NCBI RefSeq assembly: GCF_964340395.1
Contig: NC_135551.1
Location: 24,873,003-24,937,002, forward strand
Source of the DNA: Glandiceps talaboti
Lineage: Eukaryota; Hemichordata; Enteropneusta; Spengelidae
Direction: 5' to 3'
Length of the DNA stretch: 64,000 nucleotides
Numbering within the stretch: position 1 is the stretch's first letter; each line of letters begins with the position of its first letter. Positions 24,131-37,600 of the stretch are shown here, piece after piece. The notes beneath the pieces were generated by a model. The model was not told the origin of the DNA. It was given only the letters and a program-made list of their open reading frames with translations, and ran no database searches. A program made the position numbers and the translations under genes.

Positions 24131-26293
24131 CTGGAACGCTTTGTTTCCCGTGAAATTGTTTTAATAAACCAGGGGTATCGCGACGACCAACAATGGAACT
24201 TTACAACTTAACTAGCTGGTGACATAACATACTGAATGTGACTTTATAACTGTATTTCACATGTTATTTACATCATGTACATGGCATAGAGTGCGAGTAT
24301 CATATGATTTAAACAAATGCAGTTGAAAAAATGAATGATGAAATAAAATGTAAACTTTAATAATTTCCATTGAATAATAAACAAGTGTATTTCTGATGTC
24401 CATTTCCTATTTTCTGTGTCAGTTTAATTCGCTGATACTCTTGTTCGTTTTCAAATAAATGACGTCACATTATGATATTGACTGCAGTGACGTCATACTT
24501 ACGAATACAATGTATTTAAGTTCATAAAAAGTTATCTTGGTCATTGTAATCTTATGAAAGGTAAATACTGATTGACATCGAATACAATAAAACTGAATTT
24601 GCCGAAAAAACTTGTTTCGACTTGTAATCTGGATTCTGTCAAAATCTGGAAGTCTACCTGTACTATGCTAGTTTCAAACGAGGAAGAACTTGTGTTATTC
24701 GTGTAGTCTTTTCTCTGAACCCTACATCTACATATTCAAGCTGATAACCGAGAGATCTGTAGCGTTCCATTTATAAATGCTAATTAGATAAAGAATCTGG
24801 TGACAGAATATTGTGCAAAAAAAACTATCATTGTCATCGACATCAAGATGACACCGACTGCACATTATATGGGTGAAAGCTGTCGATAATAAAGTGAGAT
24901 TTTAATCTCATTCCAAAGCGCATATCGACATGCCATGAATACAATGCTACATCGTTGAGTTTAATGTACTGGGAGTTTAATAAGCTAAACTTGGTTACTT
25001 GTTGGAATATTTCACTTTAACATGACGACAGGGCATTTCATTGCCTAGAGAAATACTTAAACCAAAACATTGTAAGCTGGAATCTATACATAACTACACC
25101 AAGAAAACATGGGTTTGAGGTTTAAGATGGTTTTGATTTTGAACTTGTCGCATCGATTATTGCTTAATAAACTAAAGACAAAGGCAACGCCGAGTCAACT
25201 CAACTGATATAACAAATTAGATTTTCTTTTACAAACAGTAGTCCAGAGTATAGTTGTTACAAATGTAGCTAGTTCACCAGAACACCCTTTCAAGAGTCAG
25301 ATTGTCATGCCATAAATACTGCTCTCCAGGCTAAAACTACACAAGAAGTAGAGTGGTTCTAGTATAATCGTCTGTGGCCTGGAGGGACAGTCACTACGTA
25401 TAAATACAGGGCATAATATAAACAAGTCAAGAGTCCACCTTCTATACAAAAGCCTGGTACCACACAGTATACTATACATCCACACTATTCGTTTTAGTGA
25501 TAGCATAAAAGTACCAGTATGGTGTTTTGGGCGCGACAGTTTTGAAGTTAACGCAAAAAAGTATTAAATATAGACATGAAGTTGCCCTTGTCTATGATTT
25601 GGTACTTTTCATCATCGTGTCTTGGCTGTCATTGGCGCCTTTGCTTCAGGGCCCGATCACAGACAAAAAACAAAAATACACACCAAGTCGCATGTCGTAT
25701 GGTCACTTTACATACAGTATGTTTATTTCATGCACTTTACAGCTGTATTTCCCCAACTGTTTGAATCACTTGTTGGTACCCCGGGTTGGTACTCATGCAA
25801 AACCTGTTACATGTATTAGCTGAATATGTTAATACAATTTACGAAAGTGGGTGAAATACTCATAAATAAGTCAGCGATTGACAAATGATTATTAGAAACA
25901 AGAATAGGGAAAATGCAGATTTTTTGACTAGAAATATATTCTACCCGATTATTTCGCTTTCAAGTTGCAGTTGTACTGTCATGACAAACAGAATGAGTAG
26001 AAAACGAAATATCTACATGTCTTTGTGAACGATTTCCCACACTTCTTTCCCGATGCTTTCAACTTTGAATTTGAATTTGAATTTGAAGTTCGATTTTTAA
26101 TTTTTGTCCGAAAGAATATTATCCCCCCCCCCCCACATCTTGGAAATTATAACCCTTTTGAAACGTGTGTACCGAAGTAACATTTCGACTAGTAGTTTGA
26201 AGGGTGGTTATTTCATAAAAACGCTGGTGCAGTTTTATAGACAATTCGACGTCAGGGTATGTACATGCATATAATGAGATGTGGTGTCAAACA

Positions 26294-26390
26294 GTGGTGT
26301 AGTGTAGTGTAGTGTAGTGTAGTGTGGTGTGGTGTGGTGTGGTGTGTCGTGTCGTGTCGTGTCGTGCAGTGCAGTGCAGTGCAGTGTAGT
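26294..26390. repeat. Four-block pentanucleotide repeat
   Basis: The blocks are (AGTGT)5, (GGTGT)4, (GTCGT)4 and (GCAGT)4 in succession. Adjacent block types differ by one or two bases per unit. Confidence 0.9.
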
Positions 26391-26790
26391 AAGAGTATCA
26401 CTCGATTGTCAAGTGTGCCTGCTGTTGCCATGACTGCAAGGATGACAGAAAACTATTCCCTAACCGATAAATCTTTACAGTTGATTTTTCTTACGGAGAA
26501 ATAAATATTGTCTTTCCCTTTGCGTTTGACATGCAAATGAGCTAATATATTTAAACTCCTTTACGACTATACAGAGTACAACACATGTGTCAGTTGCTTT
26601 CATTCTTGTTTACGTCAGTGGCCAATCATTCAATGTAAACTTTTTGGGTCAATACGTGGTTAGCTTTGTGACTAGCCGTCTGGTGGGATGTATGTTGAAT
26701 CGTTTGATGTTTGGGTGAGAAAGTTATTGACTTTGGGTTCTTTTCACGGTTCTAATCTACATCTTGGTGTCAGTAAACAAGACCGTGTTC

Positions 26791-26801
26791 ATTTCACACC
26801 T
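26791..26801 (+). promoter_or_regulatory. T-box half-site
   Basis: ATTTCACACCT matches the Brachyury half-site TTTCACACCT. It lies about 360 bp from the paired site at 27151. Confidence 0.3.
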
Positions 26802-27150
26802 TGTTCGGTTGCGAAGGTATTACGTCTGTATCAACTAAACTATAGTGGTTAGTGGACCATGTTGTATTACACACTAGTAGATTAAAACACACCTGGTTTT
26901 TATATTTTTATAGAATAATTGTTTGGTAAATAAACGTCTCTTTTTTGACATTTCGATCTCAGAAAACAGAAGTTTCACATTTCAAGTCACGTTCACGCGA
27001 GACAATAGTGTTCGAAAAACGAGACATGACTCTTAATCTATACAACGTAAATTTCAGTATTTTCTCCTGACTACACAAAAATTCGAAATAATCATCAGGG
27101 GTATTTTAATATATCAAAACGCAAATCAAAGTATGTCCGATTTTAAACCG

Positions 27151-27172
27151 TTCCACACCTCTGGGTGTGAAA
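27151..27172. promoter_or_regulatory. Palindromic T-box-like site
   Basis: TTCCACACC and GGTGTGAAA face each other across a 4-base spacer. The classic Brachyury T-site is TTTCACACCTAGGTGTGAAA, so this has one mismatch and a spacer two bases longer. It lies about 7 kb beyond the 3' end of the Brachyury gene. Confidence 0.4.
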
Positions 27173-27404
27173 CCACCATGGCCTTGAGCCTAGCCCAGAC
27201 CTGACACAAACAGTCTGAAGTCAGTGTCCACACACTGTCATACGACCGACTTCAACGACCGTTACTTGTTTGAGCGTACGGTGAAGTGAACAGTGTGGAA
27301 TCTGAGCAAGTGGGCCATACTAACATACTTCATGTGACAATTATTATAGGTGGTCTGATAAATTTTAAGAATTCGTTCAAATGATGGACCGTGACAGAAG
27401 TTTA

Positions 27405-27607
27405 CATGTTTGTGAAAAAATGTAAAGTCATGTTTGTGAAAAAATGTAAAGTATGAATGAATGAATGAATGAATGAATGAATGAATGAATGAATGAATGA
27501 ATGAATGAATGAATGAATGAATGAATGAATGAATGAATGAATGAATGAATGAATGAATGAATGAATGAATGAATGAACGAATGAATGAATGAATGAATGA
27601 ATGAATG
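27405..27607. repeat. Short tandem duplication followed by (ATGA)n microsatellite
   Basis: A 24-bp unit containing ATGTTTGTGAAAAAATGTAA occurs twice in tandem (27405-27452) and runs into about 38 ATGA units (27453-27607) with one GAAC interruption. Confidence 0.9.
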
Positions 27608-27904
27608 GAGGGAGGGAGGGATGAAGGAAGGGATCAATCAGTCAATCGATAAAAAGAATTTTTATTGGGCCAGAGTCCAAAACATTGAAATATAGTTACA
27701 TTCAAAGGGGCAAACGAGCCGATCTGTACCGTATCGTTATTCGAAAAAACAAACATGTATGTCTATGAAAAGCACAATGAATTAGTTTGACCTGATATTC
27801 ATTTGCCAGAAGAGAATGAAACATTAGAGAAAACTTTTAAATCGCTCTAAGTCGCCAATGTCGATGTAACTTGTACGATTGTACTGAAATAAACTTATCC
27901 AACT

Positions 27905-27939
<35 letters not shown>

Positions 27940-27975
27940 AATAATAATAATAATAATAATAACAATAACAACAAC
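27905..27975. repeat. (CAA)n(TAA)n(CAA)n microsatellite
   Basis: Trinucleotide blocks are arranged like the GTT/GTC locus at 7771. Apparent poly-Asn frames are repeat artefacts. Confidence 0.93.
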
Positions 27976-28401
27976 ACAAATCAGAACATGCAAAGTTTCA
28001 TTTTAATTGGTAATATTGTGGGACAACACATCTCTAAGTTGTTAACTTGTGAAAGAACTTAATTGAAGACAATACCACGACGAAAAGAAAATAGTCCTTG
28101 ATCTCCAAATGCAGTAACACGTCGAAGTTGAAAACTTCGTAAAATTGCTAACATGAAAGTCAAACACTTTGCATAGTCTATATAATCGATGTACAATGGC
28201 CGACACAAACTTTGTCACTCCATTGTAGAGTGTTTTGTACCATAGTTGGTGTTTTATTTACATGGCTATTTTCCTGTTTCTTTAGCCGTCTTTCTCCCAG
28301 GGGGGATTGCCACCAGAAAGACGTACACGTCTTACAGTAATCGTTCCAACAGAGTAGTAGCTAGTAAGATTTAAAAACGTTAAATACAGGATTTCTTTAA
28401 T

Positions 28402-28754
28402 TTAATGTGGCCATATGGATGAGGATTTGGTATTTATTTTGGCTTTTTAATTTATAAAACAATTTTATCATGACGTCCTACTTGAAAAATCAATGCTAAA
28501 AAAAGACTAAGTATGTGTTTGTAACTCAATACATTGCAAAAAGTTTTAAAATGTGTAAAAAAAAGTTTGTTATTATATGTCCAATAACAACTATTTTACA
28601 CAGTTATCTTTGTTTTGCAATTTATTGAGTTACAAACAAGGACTTGGCACATGTTGTTTCACATTGATTTTTCAAGTAGAAAGCCATGATAAAATTGTTT
28701 TATAAATTAAACACCAAAATAAATACTCAATGCGCATCCATATGGTCACTTTAA
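28402..28754. repeat. Near-complete foldback palindrome of about 350 bp
   Basis: The outer ends are TTAATGTGGCCATATGGATG and CATCCATATGGTCACTTTAA. Internally AAAACAATTTTATCATG pairs with CATGATAAAATTGTTTT, CTACTTGAAAAATCAATG with the matching right segment, and TTTGTAACTCAATA with the TTGAGTTACAAA region. The centre is near 28578. Part of the right arm recurs at 11370-11425, so it is a dispersed family. Confidence 0.8.
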
Positions 28755-30991
28755 CTGAATGCTGTTTTCTTCCGTGTCCTTTTATTATTTTAGATGTTAC
28801 GGAAATGGAAAAATCGATGGTCGATTACCCTCGGGGAAATTAGTTTGACTTCACTGTTACACTGCGAAACAATAAAAAGTACGCGTTTATAATAACGCAG
28901 GTGTGTATCCTGTTTGACTGTTGAGGAACTTCGGTAAGTTTTTTGATTAAAGAGTTCTATAGGGTGAGCTATTCAGTGCAGGTCCTTCGTGTCCATTTAA
29001 GGGTTTTGTGGGTGCGATTGTCTCGAAGTAGAGTAGTTATCAATGAGGAAGACTCAAATAACGGTTTTGTTCTTGCTTAATGGCCGCCCAATCGTTGAAA
29101 AGAAAGCCTGGACTGTGAACACACTAGTAAGGGTACGACATTGCGCGTTGTCCATTTCACTAGCGAGAGTCGTCCCTTTCCTTTTGTTATGCAAATGAGA
29201 CCGAAATAGAATAGCGTCGTAAAGTTGAACCAATAGACAACATTTGGAAGATGGAATATCACTCGGATCATAAATGCGATCGGTACTCTCTGTTCGGGCC
29301 GCAAATTGCCCATAAAATTGTTATACGTCTATCAAGAAAAAAGGAATTGGTTTTTAGTTTTACCTTTGACCCACGATGCCGACAACCTCTCTGGCATACT
29401 TTCTCAATAGTCTTGCGTCCACGACAAACAAACTGGTGGTTGTTGACTGCCGGTGAATTCATACCAAAATTTCTGCATTTAGTAAAATTTAAAGTATAAT
29501 TTTTTCTTATTTGCATGAATGTTTGTTGAGACTTAAACAAAGTTCAACTTTAACATTGAAATCTAGTTCAACTTTAACGTTTAAAGTTTGGCGTCGACAG
29601 TGCTAACTGTTAAATTGTGAAGAAAAAATATAGCATCACGTGAACTGTCATCACTTCAAAATGATGCATGCACCGACGCAACAAAAAATGACGACAAAGG
29701 TGTCTTAAATGTACCATCAAAGAAGAGTCATTTTGTTGCTTTTAGATTGTAGGAATCGAGGTGCTCCTCTGGGTTGCAAAATGGGGAGAAGGCGCGGCGA
29801 GCAAGGACCAATGCGTTGTTTAGTATCAATAAAACTCGATTGTTTGATTTACTTGGATTTTACATACACTGATGAATTGCAAATTCTTCACCCACCTTCA
29901 CTTTTTGATATTTCTAGGTACCTCATGCCCCTCGAACTTAGAAAATCCATTTTCACCCTTATTGAGGGGGTTTGGACCGTGCAACAGGTGTCCCCGCACA
30001 CTGTTACTTTTTAAATTTCACGCGGACACCACGGTCTATATAACCAAGTAGCTACCAACAACATGCAATACATACAAGCACAAACATCGGAGAAAAACTG
30101 CGAAATATTTGTGTACTATCAAATTTTGCCGGTGTAATCAAAAGTTCAAAGCATACGATCTAAATGGTGCTTATGTATACACACGAATTTAATTGAAGTA
30201 AATAAAGTTACGTTTGACGTGATAGGAAAACACACAAGTCTTGGTCCAAACAACGTACAACTATACGCCGGGCAGCCATGACAAGCTCCTCGGCGGCAAA
30301 ATTTATTACCACTCACAAGGAATAATTATTCTTTGAAACCAAGTGTCTTTGTTCCGCTGGAATTGACACCTATACGCTGAAGTGTGCTCTCTCCCACAGG
30401 CATATAATCTTCGTTAAATCGATAAGTGTATATTTGTTAGAATCGATACTGACACCGCTGGGACTCAGTGTGTTGAATTTGGTGACACCGGCCGGGGTCA
30501 GCACCTCTCTTCGAGAACTTGTAAAGAGCCTCTCAGTCGTCTAAGTCGTCCGTGTCAAGTTGGTGCCAAAGAGATCAACTACACCTCACCCCAAACGCCA
30601 CTACTACATGAAAACGTCGGTGGCATGAAAGGAAAGAGGCAGAATCGACCAAAAGATATCAGTATTCAGTTTGAGTCCAAGTCTGTACTACTACACTAGG
30701 CTGGGACAAAATTTGATCCAGTTCAGGACCATAGTTGGTGGAGGGTCCATTTCAAGACACAATATACTGTAGTCCTTCCTATGAGTGGTTGGCCACCACC
30801 ATGGCAAAACTGGTATCAGCGTTTTGCTTACTCCAATAAAAGGCAACCTAATGTGTGTATAAACCAAAGCGATCCGTTTAACAATCCATATATGCTAGCC
30901 AGTCTTTCGCGATTTTGTTCTCGCTTTTCCCCTGGAATACTAGCAGTCTAGTTCCTATACAGTATCCTTACCATTTACACCTCTACTCACA

Positions 30992-31021
30992 TCAACGTGG
31001 TTTACTTAGAAACCACGTTGA
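30992..31021. repeat. 12-bp perfect hairpin
   Basis: TCAACGTGGTTT and AAACCACGTTGA flank a 6-base loop. Nothing ties it to a gene. Confidence 0.6.
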
Positions 31022-33202
31022 CATCCAGACTACCCCTGGAGAGGCCACAGTAAAATGCCCATGTGACTGAATTCTAGACTAAATATATGCCTATTTTGTG
31101 TATTAACAGATGGAACATAGTTACTCTGCTGTTTCCCCTAGTGTAATTCTTGATCTTAAAGCTATTCACCCTTTCACCGAGTTGGTTTATTCTGCTCTGT
31201 CTTCTCAACACAGTCGTCTCGACGCAGTGTTTAGAGGACAGAAATCAGCCGAACGAAGGATCTGGGCTAAGAATTGTTTTATATGATACTATGTAACGTT
31301 TCTTGGTTTCTCCTTCTTTCTCTCCTTTTTGTCTTTTGTTTATCTTTTTTGAAAAAGTTTGGAAATGTCTACTATCTCTGGGTTGTCAAGTTGTGCAAGT
31401 CTTGAAACGTCATAGTAAAAGAGAACAAGAAAAAAAAAGAAACGCCCACACAAGGATTTTATATCTAAATAAAATACCCTGAATACTAGCGTCTCATTTC
31501 TTCACATTTTTCAGTCTACGGTAATTACAAGTTTCGTAGTCTTTTGAAAATTCATTTACATAGTCCTTACGTTGAACGCTATCTAAGATGGCGAAAGAAA
31601 AACAATCTACTGTCAACCACCTGTGTTGCAATAGGTCAGAGCGTGAGAAGTGCAAAGTGTGTTTTAAAACTTACACAGGTAAGAATTTGTGTTGTTGTTT
31701 ATGTGTGGATTCCGGAAGTTCAATTGGTTACAGTCGTCAACTCTTCCAAAAACATTGGGTAGCATGTCATAGCATTAATCCTGACGTCACTTGACAACCA
31801 CGCTTAGCAACCACATTACGAACTGTCGCCACCCACCTATGCACTTAGGTTAGATACCGCCTTTGATCTTTGTGAGTTAATTTCATTAACGCCCATTTAT
31901 TAATTACTTTGTTATTCCCGGCAGAAAAGGTGCACTGCTAAGAGCAAGTTCAAGTGTTGGAGAGAAAGCTGGTGACGTTTTGAGTGTTATGAGTTTCAAA
32001 TATTGACATTATGAAATTGTATGCTTGACTGAAGTTAGTCCTTCGAATTCCGTAACATTTTTTACGACCAATACACTTAAGAGAAAACGTTGTCAGGATC
32101 ATATATCAACGTCTCTTGAACGTATCTATAGTGAAAGCATCCCTGGGTTCCGATCTATGCGACGTCAACATTCGAGCACCTTCAATTTCTTTATGAAATT
32201 CCTTGTGGGTAAGGGAGGGGGGGGGGGGTAGCATTCGTGTGTTAAATCACAGACAGGAATGGGTGTTTAACGTTTATTTTTATAAATGGTTGTCATGAGT
32301 ACACACATCTTCATTTCTTATGTGTAGTGGTTACAAACAACTGCGATTTTGCATACATACGTCCAGGCTTCACGTGAACGGTTTTTGAATCATACTGAAA
32401 ACGTGTAGCAATCATGACAATGCAGAATTACTCGTTGGGATTTGATTAACAAAATGACTACTTTGGGATTTCGTGTATAATAATATATTTGGCCACCTGT
32501 AGATATCTGTGATTATCAACCTGATGATTGAACACGAAGCACAGGATTGCAATTTGAGGATTGGATCCTTTAAATAATTATGAACACTTCGTTGTAATGT
32601 TATATATAGTAAGAGATTTTCAAACCGAGAGAGGAGCGAGCTTGAACGTTCGAAAACGACACGTCATTTTGTTTCCCTCTCCGTTTGCTCTCCCACAGAC
32701 TTTATGTAGTAATGCCTTGAACATTTTCCAAAATACAGACAAACACTGAACTCTCAAAGAAAGGCTTTAAATGAAGCAGCTTGCAAATGTCATTGTTCAG
32801 GATAAAAAACAGACAGTCATCATAGCACAGCAAACAAGTCATGTTGCAGACACCATTGTCATCGCAGGACGTGTTTACGACCATGTGTAGTGATAGCCAG
32901 ACAAGGACGACACAACTTATACATTTGATTAAGAACCCCTGGGACTCAGGCCACCCAGATATAAGCTGTCCACGCCCGTTGTCTGTGTTAAAAAAGTCGA
33001 CATTTAATACTAGAATAAATTGGCCAAAAATATACTTTCGGTGTTTTTTTTAAATGTATATACAGGTGAAAGGGGTCATGTGGAAGACTTTCACTTTTTC
33101 TTGTTCCATGTCCTCCATTCCTAGAGTGAGGCATTGCCACAGATACTAAATGAAATCAATACTGTAATTTCCAATAGTATGAAAGTATTGTGAAAATGTA
33201 GG

Positions 33203-33206
<4 letters not shown>

Positions 33207-33282
<76 letters not shown>
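33207..33282. repeat. (GA)n microsatellite
   Basis: About 38 GA units lie just beyond the candidate poly(A) site of Brachyury. Confidence 0.95.
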
Positions 33283-33286
<4 letters not shown>

Positions 33287-33473
33287 CGGAAAAAGACACA
33301 AACAGAGTGACATAGACAAGTGAGACAGAGACGGAGTAAGAGCGAGACAAACACAGGACAGGGCGAAACTGTTTTTTAAATAAGTAAAATTATATATACT
33401 AGCATAGCAACATTCCGAAAGCAAATAACACATAGATTCAAAAGAAATATATTTCATTAAATTCACTAACTTT

Positions 33474-34293
33474 TTTATTCTATGAAAAAACGGCAGATAA
33501 AGCATATAAAATATATAAATATCAAAAAATGTATTTGGCAAGTAGTATAAATAACCGTTATTGGACTACCCCTTGCGGTTAAAAGACAACAGAAATTTGT
33601 TGAAGAAACACATGAAAATATAGAAAGCAAATGTAACAACTCTTGTCAAAAACCATAGTAACTAACTGTACGATATCAAATTTCCATAAAATGATTGATT
33701 ATTCTTCTTAATTTTTCCGTCATTTTTTTTGCACCAAGGCTGATTGATTTGTTGTGATAATATCTTGCTAATTTTGACGAATGTCGTGACTAAGTTTTTT
33801 TTCTTTCCGGTGGATCTCAAACATCCTAAATCTCGAATGTAATGTCTTCAAATAAACGAATAAAATAGATAAATGAAATTAAAACAATGAGCTGTTCAGT
33901 AAATTTAGTAGCTGAAATACAGTCTGGGGTAAAATTGCACCGTATATTTACAACAAAATTGTTTCAGAGAGCCTTTCAGTCTGTCCCCTATACATGAGAT
34001 GAGTTGTTGCGTTTAGAGAGAAGGCACATAATGTGAAGTCTTGCTTGTGAAAATACATTTTAAAAGTTGTTGGCGTAGACTCTGTACTCAATCGTAGTAA
34101 CCTGAGGAAGTTTGGTACCAAACTGTGAACTTAACGCTGGTATACTGTGATGGATGGATCGTCACTGTCGGAAAAAAACATGTCGTCGGAGTTCACTGAC
34201 ATATAAAAATAAACTCTTTGGTACAAAACGATCAACAAGAAGTATCCAAGTCGGCAAAATACGTAAATTTATCCACAAATGTTCGTCAGTTAT
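33474..34293 (-). other. Brachyury (TBXT): Brachyury 3' UTR with candidate poly(A) signal
   Basis: The candidate signal AATAAA (- strand) is TTTATT at 33474-33479. If used, the 3' UTR is about 0.8 kb. No coding sequence is visible. Confidence 0.4.
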
Positions 34294-34643
34294 TTACACC
34301 GAAGGTGGCGTCAGTGGACTCCAACCGTTTGGTTTAGTCGCAGATGTGTGGTGATGCGATGAAGCGGCGAACGCATCAGTGATTGAAATATCGGCACTAG
34401 TGTTATCATACACAGGTGAATGTCCAGAGTGGAGACTACTTGTCGCGGTTACAGATGTAGGAATTGCTGCGTATGAAGCACGGATAATACCAGTTGGTAT
34501 GGCTGTGTTTGCAGTTGTTCCCGTCAACGTGTTACTGACTGGCCACATGGCTGGGTACTGTGGTGCTGAGGCGTGTGACGTGACTGGTAATCCGGACCAA
34601 TTGTCATGTGTTGGAACCATCGACTCGGGAGGGTAGCCGTTGG
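34294..34643 (-). CDS. Brachyury (TBXT): Brachyury coding exon 7 (terminal)
   Basis: It encodes residues 300-414 and a TAA stop. The stretch is rich in Ser, Thr, Ala and Pro, consistent with an activation domain, and ends WSPLTPPSV. The acceptor is CTATTTTAG. Confidence 0.95.
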
Positions 34644-37600
34644 CTAAAATAGACAGAAAAATGTATACTTATCAGTAAACTTGTCATCAAAATAAAATAT
34701 CCATAATGAAATGGATATCCGTAATAAAATAAAATATCCGTAATGAAATACATATCGACTAAACTCAGTATACCCTGTTAAAATCCCTGACCATATTCAA
34801 TAATCGTTGCCTCTAGTTTCTTTTTTTTTCGAAACCATCAATTTTAACACAAAAACAGTCCAAATCTGCAAATATTCTCAAACATTACCAATTTTAACTT
34901 AAAAGCACTATACGCTATCGATTATTTGATACTGTGAAGGCGCTAGTTAAATAAATCGGCCAAAGTTGCTCTGACTACACTCGATTGCATCCACGTGCAT
35001 AAAATTGAGCGCAAAATTTACATCAACTCGCTTAAGAATATTGATGACCAGTCACAATTCCTACATCTGTACAGTTTTTTTTATAAATGTTGGGTTTTAT
35101 ATTTTGATACCATCAAAGAAAGTAATTACGAAGTTTCATGGCACACCAAACACATGACAGAAAACTAAGCAATCGACGGTTTCACAAAGTTGGAGAGTCT
35201 CGAAATCTTTCGCAAAATCCAAGATACTTCTTCAACGCTAAAATTATTCCCTGGTAAACGATGTTTATTATAATATGTGTGTAATTATTCCACGTGGTTT
35301 AAAATCATAGGTTGTACGTTTTAGATATGTTTGATACGGGATGAGTTTTAGGGATAAAAATGTTCGTGATTTACCATAAAATCGACGTAGTTGTTAAAGT
35401 TGTTTGGGTACTTGGTCTGAAAATTGCCATCGCATTCAAACTGTTTGATAGTGTTCAAAACAACAACGTTTATTAAATTAAATTAAACATCAAGAATTTC
35501 TTTTATTTCGGAGTTTTGTGTTTTTGAAATTATTCGTAGAACACAATTTAAAAGTTTACGTGTTCGCCATTTACAGAGCTGTAGTAAAAAAAAAGTCACA
35601 AGTAACTACAGAAAAGCAAATACCAGAATCACATTCTGCCATCGGGGGACAACGTCAGAAACATTGCATTTAACACTAAAAAATTGGCACAATACGTGTC
35701 ATATTTCTCGGTCGATCGCTGAAGGAGGGGTCATACTCGGTTATTTCAAAATAATTACACCTTTTCCTAGAAACATGACGAAAACTCCCGATGAGTCAAC
35801 ATCATGGTTCAAACGACACACACTGTGGGTGTGTACAACATATACAGACAGTCATAAAATATTGAAGAACGCACCTACGTACGCTAATAAAAAATATGGG
35901 ATGTGTCCACTCCATGACTTAATTATACGCTATCGTTGAGTTATCGGTAATGGAAATCTATTTAATGTAATCAACAAGTCTGCACTTGACCGTCATTGTA
36001 ACACCCAAATTACAAGTACAGGAAGGGGAAGGGTGAGTAGCCCCTAGCTGATGACGTAGACAAGATTAACAACGAAAAGTGTGGCGTAGGCGATGAGTTT
36101 AATTAAAAAGAGCTGGTATACTATTGTCTTAGCGATGACAATCGAAACTTGAAGGAAACATAGACAAGGGAAACGCTATCTTCCTAATCTGGGAAGGAAA
36201 TTACAGAACTGAAGATTGGTATATGAATCACTATAATCCCGCCATTTCACGGAAAAGGGTCCCAGGACATAGTTTTGATTTATTGGCAACAAATTTGCCT
36301 GTTTGATTTATGCTGGTATTATTTGGAGTATACTGAATAACACAGTATTGGATTTTAGAATAACATGACAAATGAATAGAGGGAGAAGAGTATTAAAAAA
36401 TAAACTCACCAGTTTGAGGATGTTTTTGATATGGTGATGGGTATGGAGCGGCCCTGTGGCTTCGTAGTCCGTTGTATCTGTCACATCCCGGTGCTCCGTG
36501 TAGACCTAGTGCGCTGAATTGTCTTGGATCGGGAGCTGGGCAGAGTGGGCTAGCACCAGGTAGAAACCATCCACCAACTGTAAATGAAATGAACAACGGA
36601 AATGTATCAACGAAACGAACATATTATGTGTATAATACTACAAGTTAAATGAACAACGAATGAACATACAGGCATGGTAAAATGAACAACACTGTCAACA
36701 GTTTATTAAACTAATGGAATACAAGTGAAACGGACGATGATCTTTCAACGAAAAGAACGTACCGTGTATATAAAACTACAAGGTGTGAAATGAACAACAA
36801 CAATATATTATCGAAAGGTGTGTATGCACTGGTAAAACTATCAAATTTATTGACTACCTGTGGACATCCCAACCATAGCATGGACATTACATGTTTCATA
36901 TATCAAGGGACGCTAAGAAAATTGGCACGGTTCCTTTCACGGTTAATAAAACACACATGTGGGCGATCTACTGGTAACTGTGTAAATTAGCTCAGAAAAC
37001 TAACACATCTACGATGTCACACAACATTAAGGTGCTAACGTGGAGTGACAATCTGTAAATTGGTCGACTGAACATTTTTTCTCACACATGGGATCACTAT
37101 CGCATCTATTCAAAACACCAACGTGGTTTCAAACTGTGGTTTCCTATTACTAGAAAAAAATGTCTGACTAATATGAAATCGACAACTGATCAAAATGAAA
37201 TCGACATTTACTACACTTACGTTGTGAACACTGTTGTTGCATTTCATGAGCATGTGCCTCAGCTATAATATCCTTTCCATCGTATCTGCAACAAAGTAAA
37301 ACATACATAATTATACAAATTTGTAAAAACCAAATATACGCACACACTCTAAATTATCTTATGAAATCGAGTACAAGTCTAATATTTGTATACACATACT
37401 TATGACGAAGGTGGATTAAAACACAGCAAAGGAAAGCCGACGACTAAGAAGGAGCGGTTTCGGTCTAAGTGGGCAAAGTCAGGATAAATAGTGAATTACT
37501 TAAATTCTGTGTTTAGATTAGTAATTTGGTGGCCAATTTAGTGTGCGGTCATCATACAAAACCGTCATACGTATGAAAGTGTAGCAAATACTATTTCCAA

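Noticed and set aside
34090-34125. CCTGAGGAAG-TTTGGTACCAAACT-GTGAAC in the Brachyury 3' region, superficially hammerhead-like
   Set aside because: The GAAA box is absent and no stem I/III pairing could be found; it is probably a chance hairpin or an unrelated repeat end.
34379-34636. An 85-codon + strand frame opposite the last Brachyury exon
   Set aside because: It is the antisense shadow of a well-supported coding exon.
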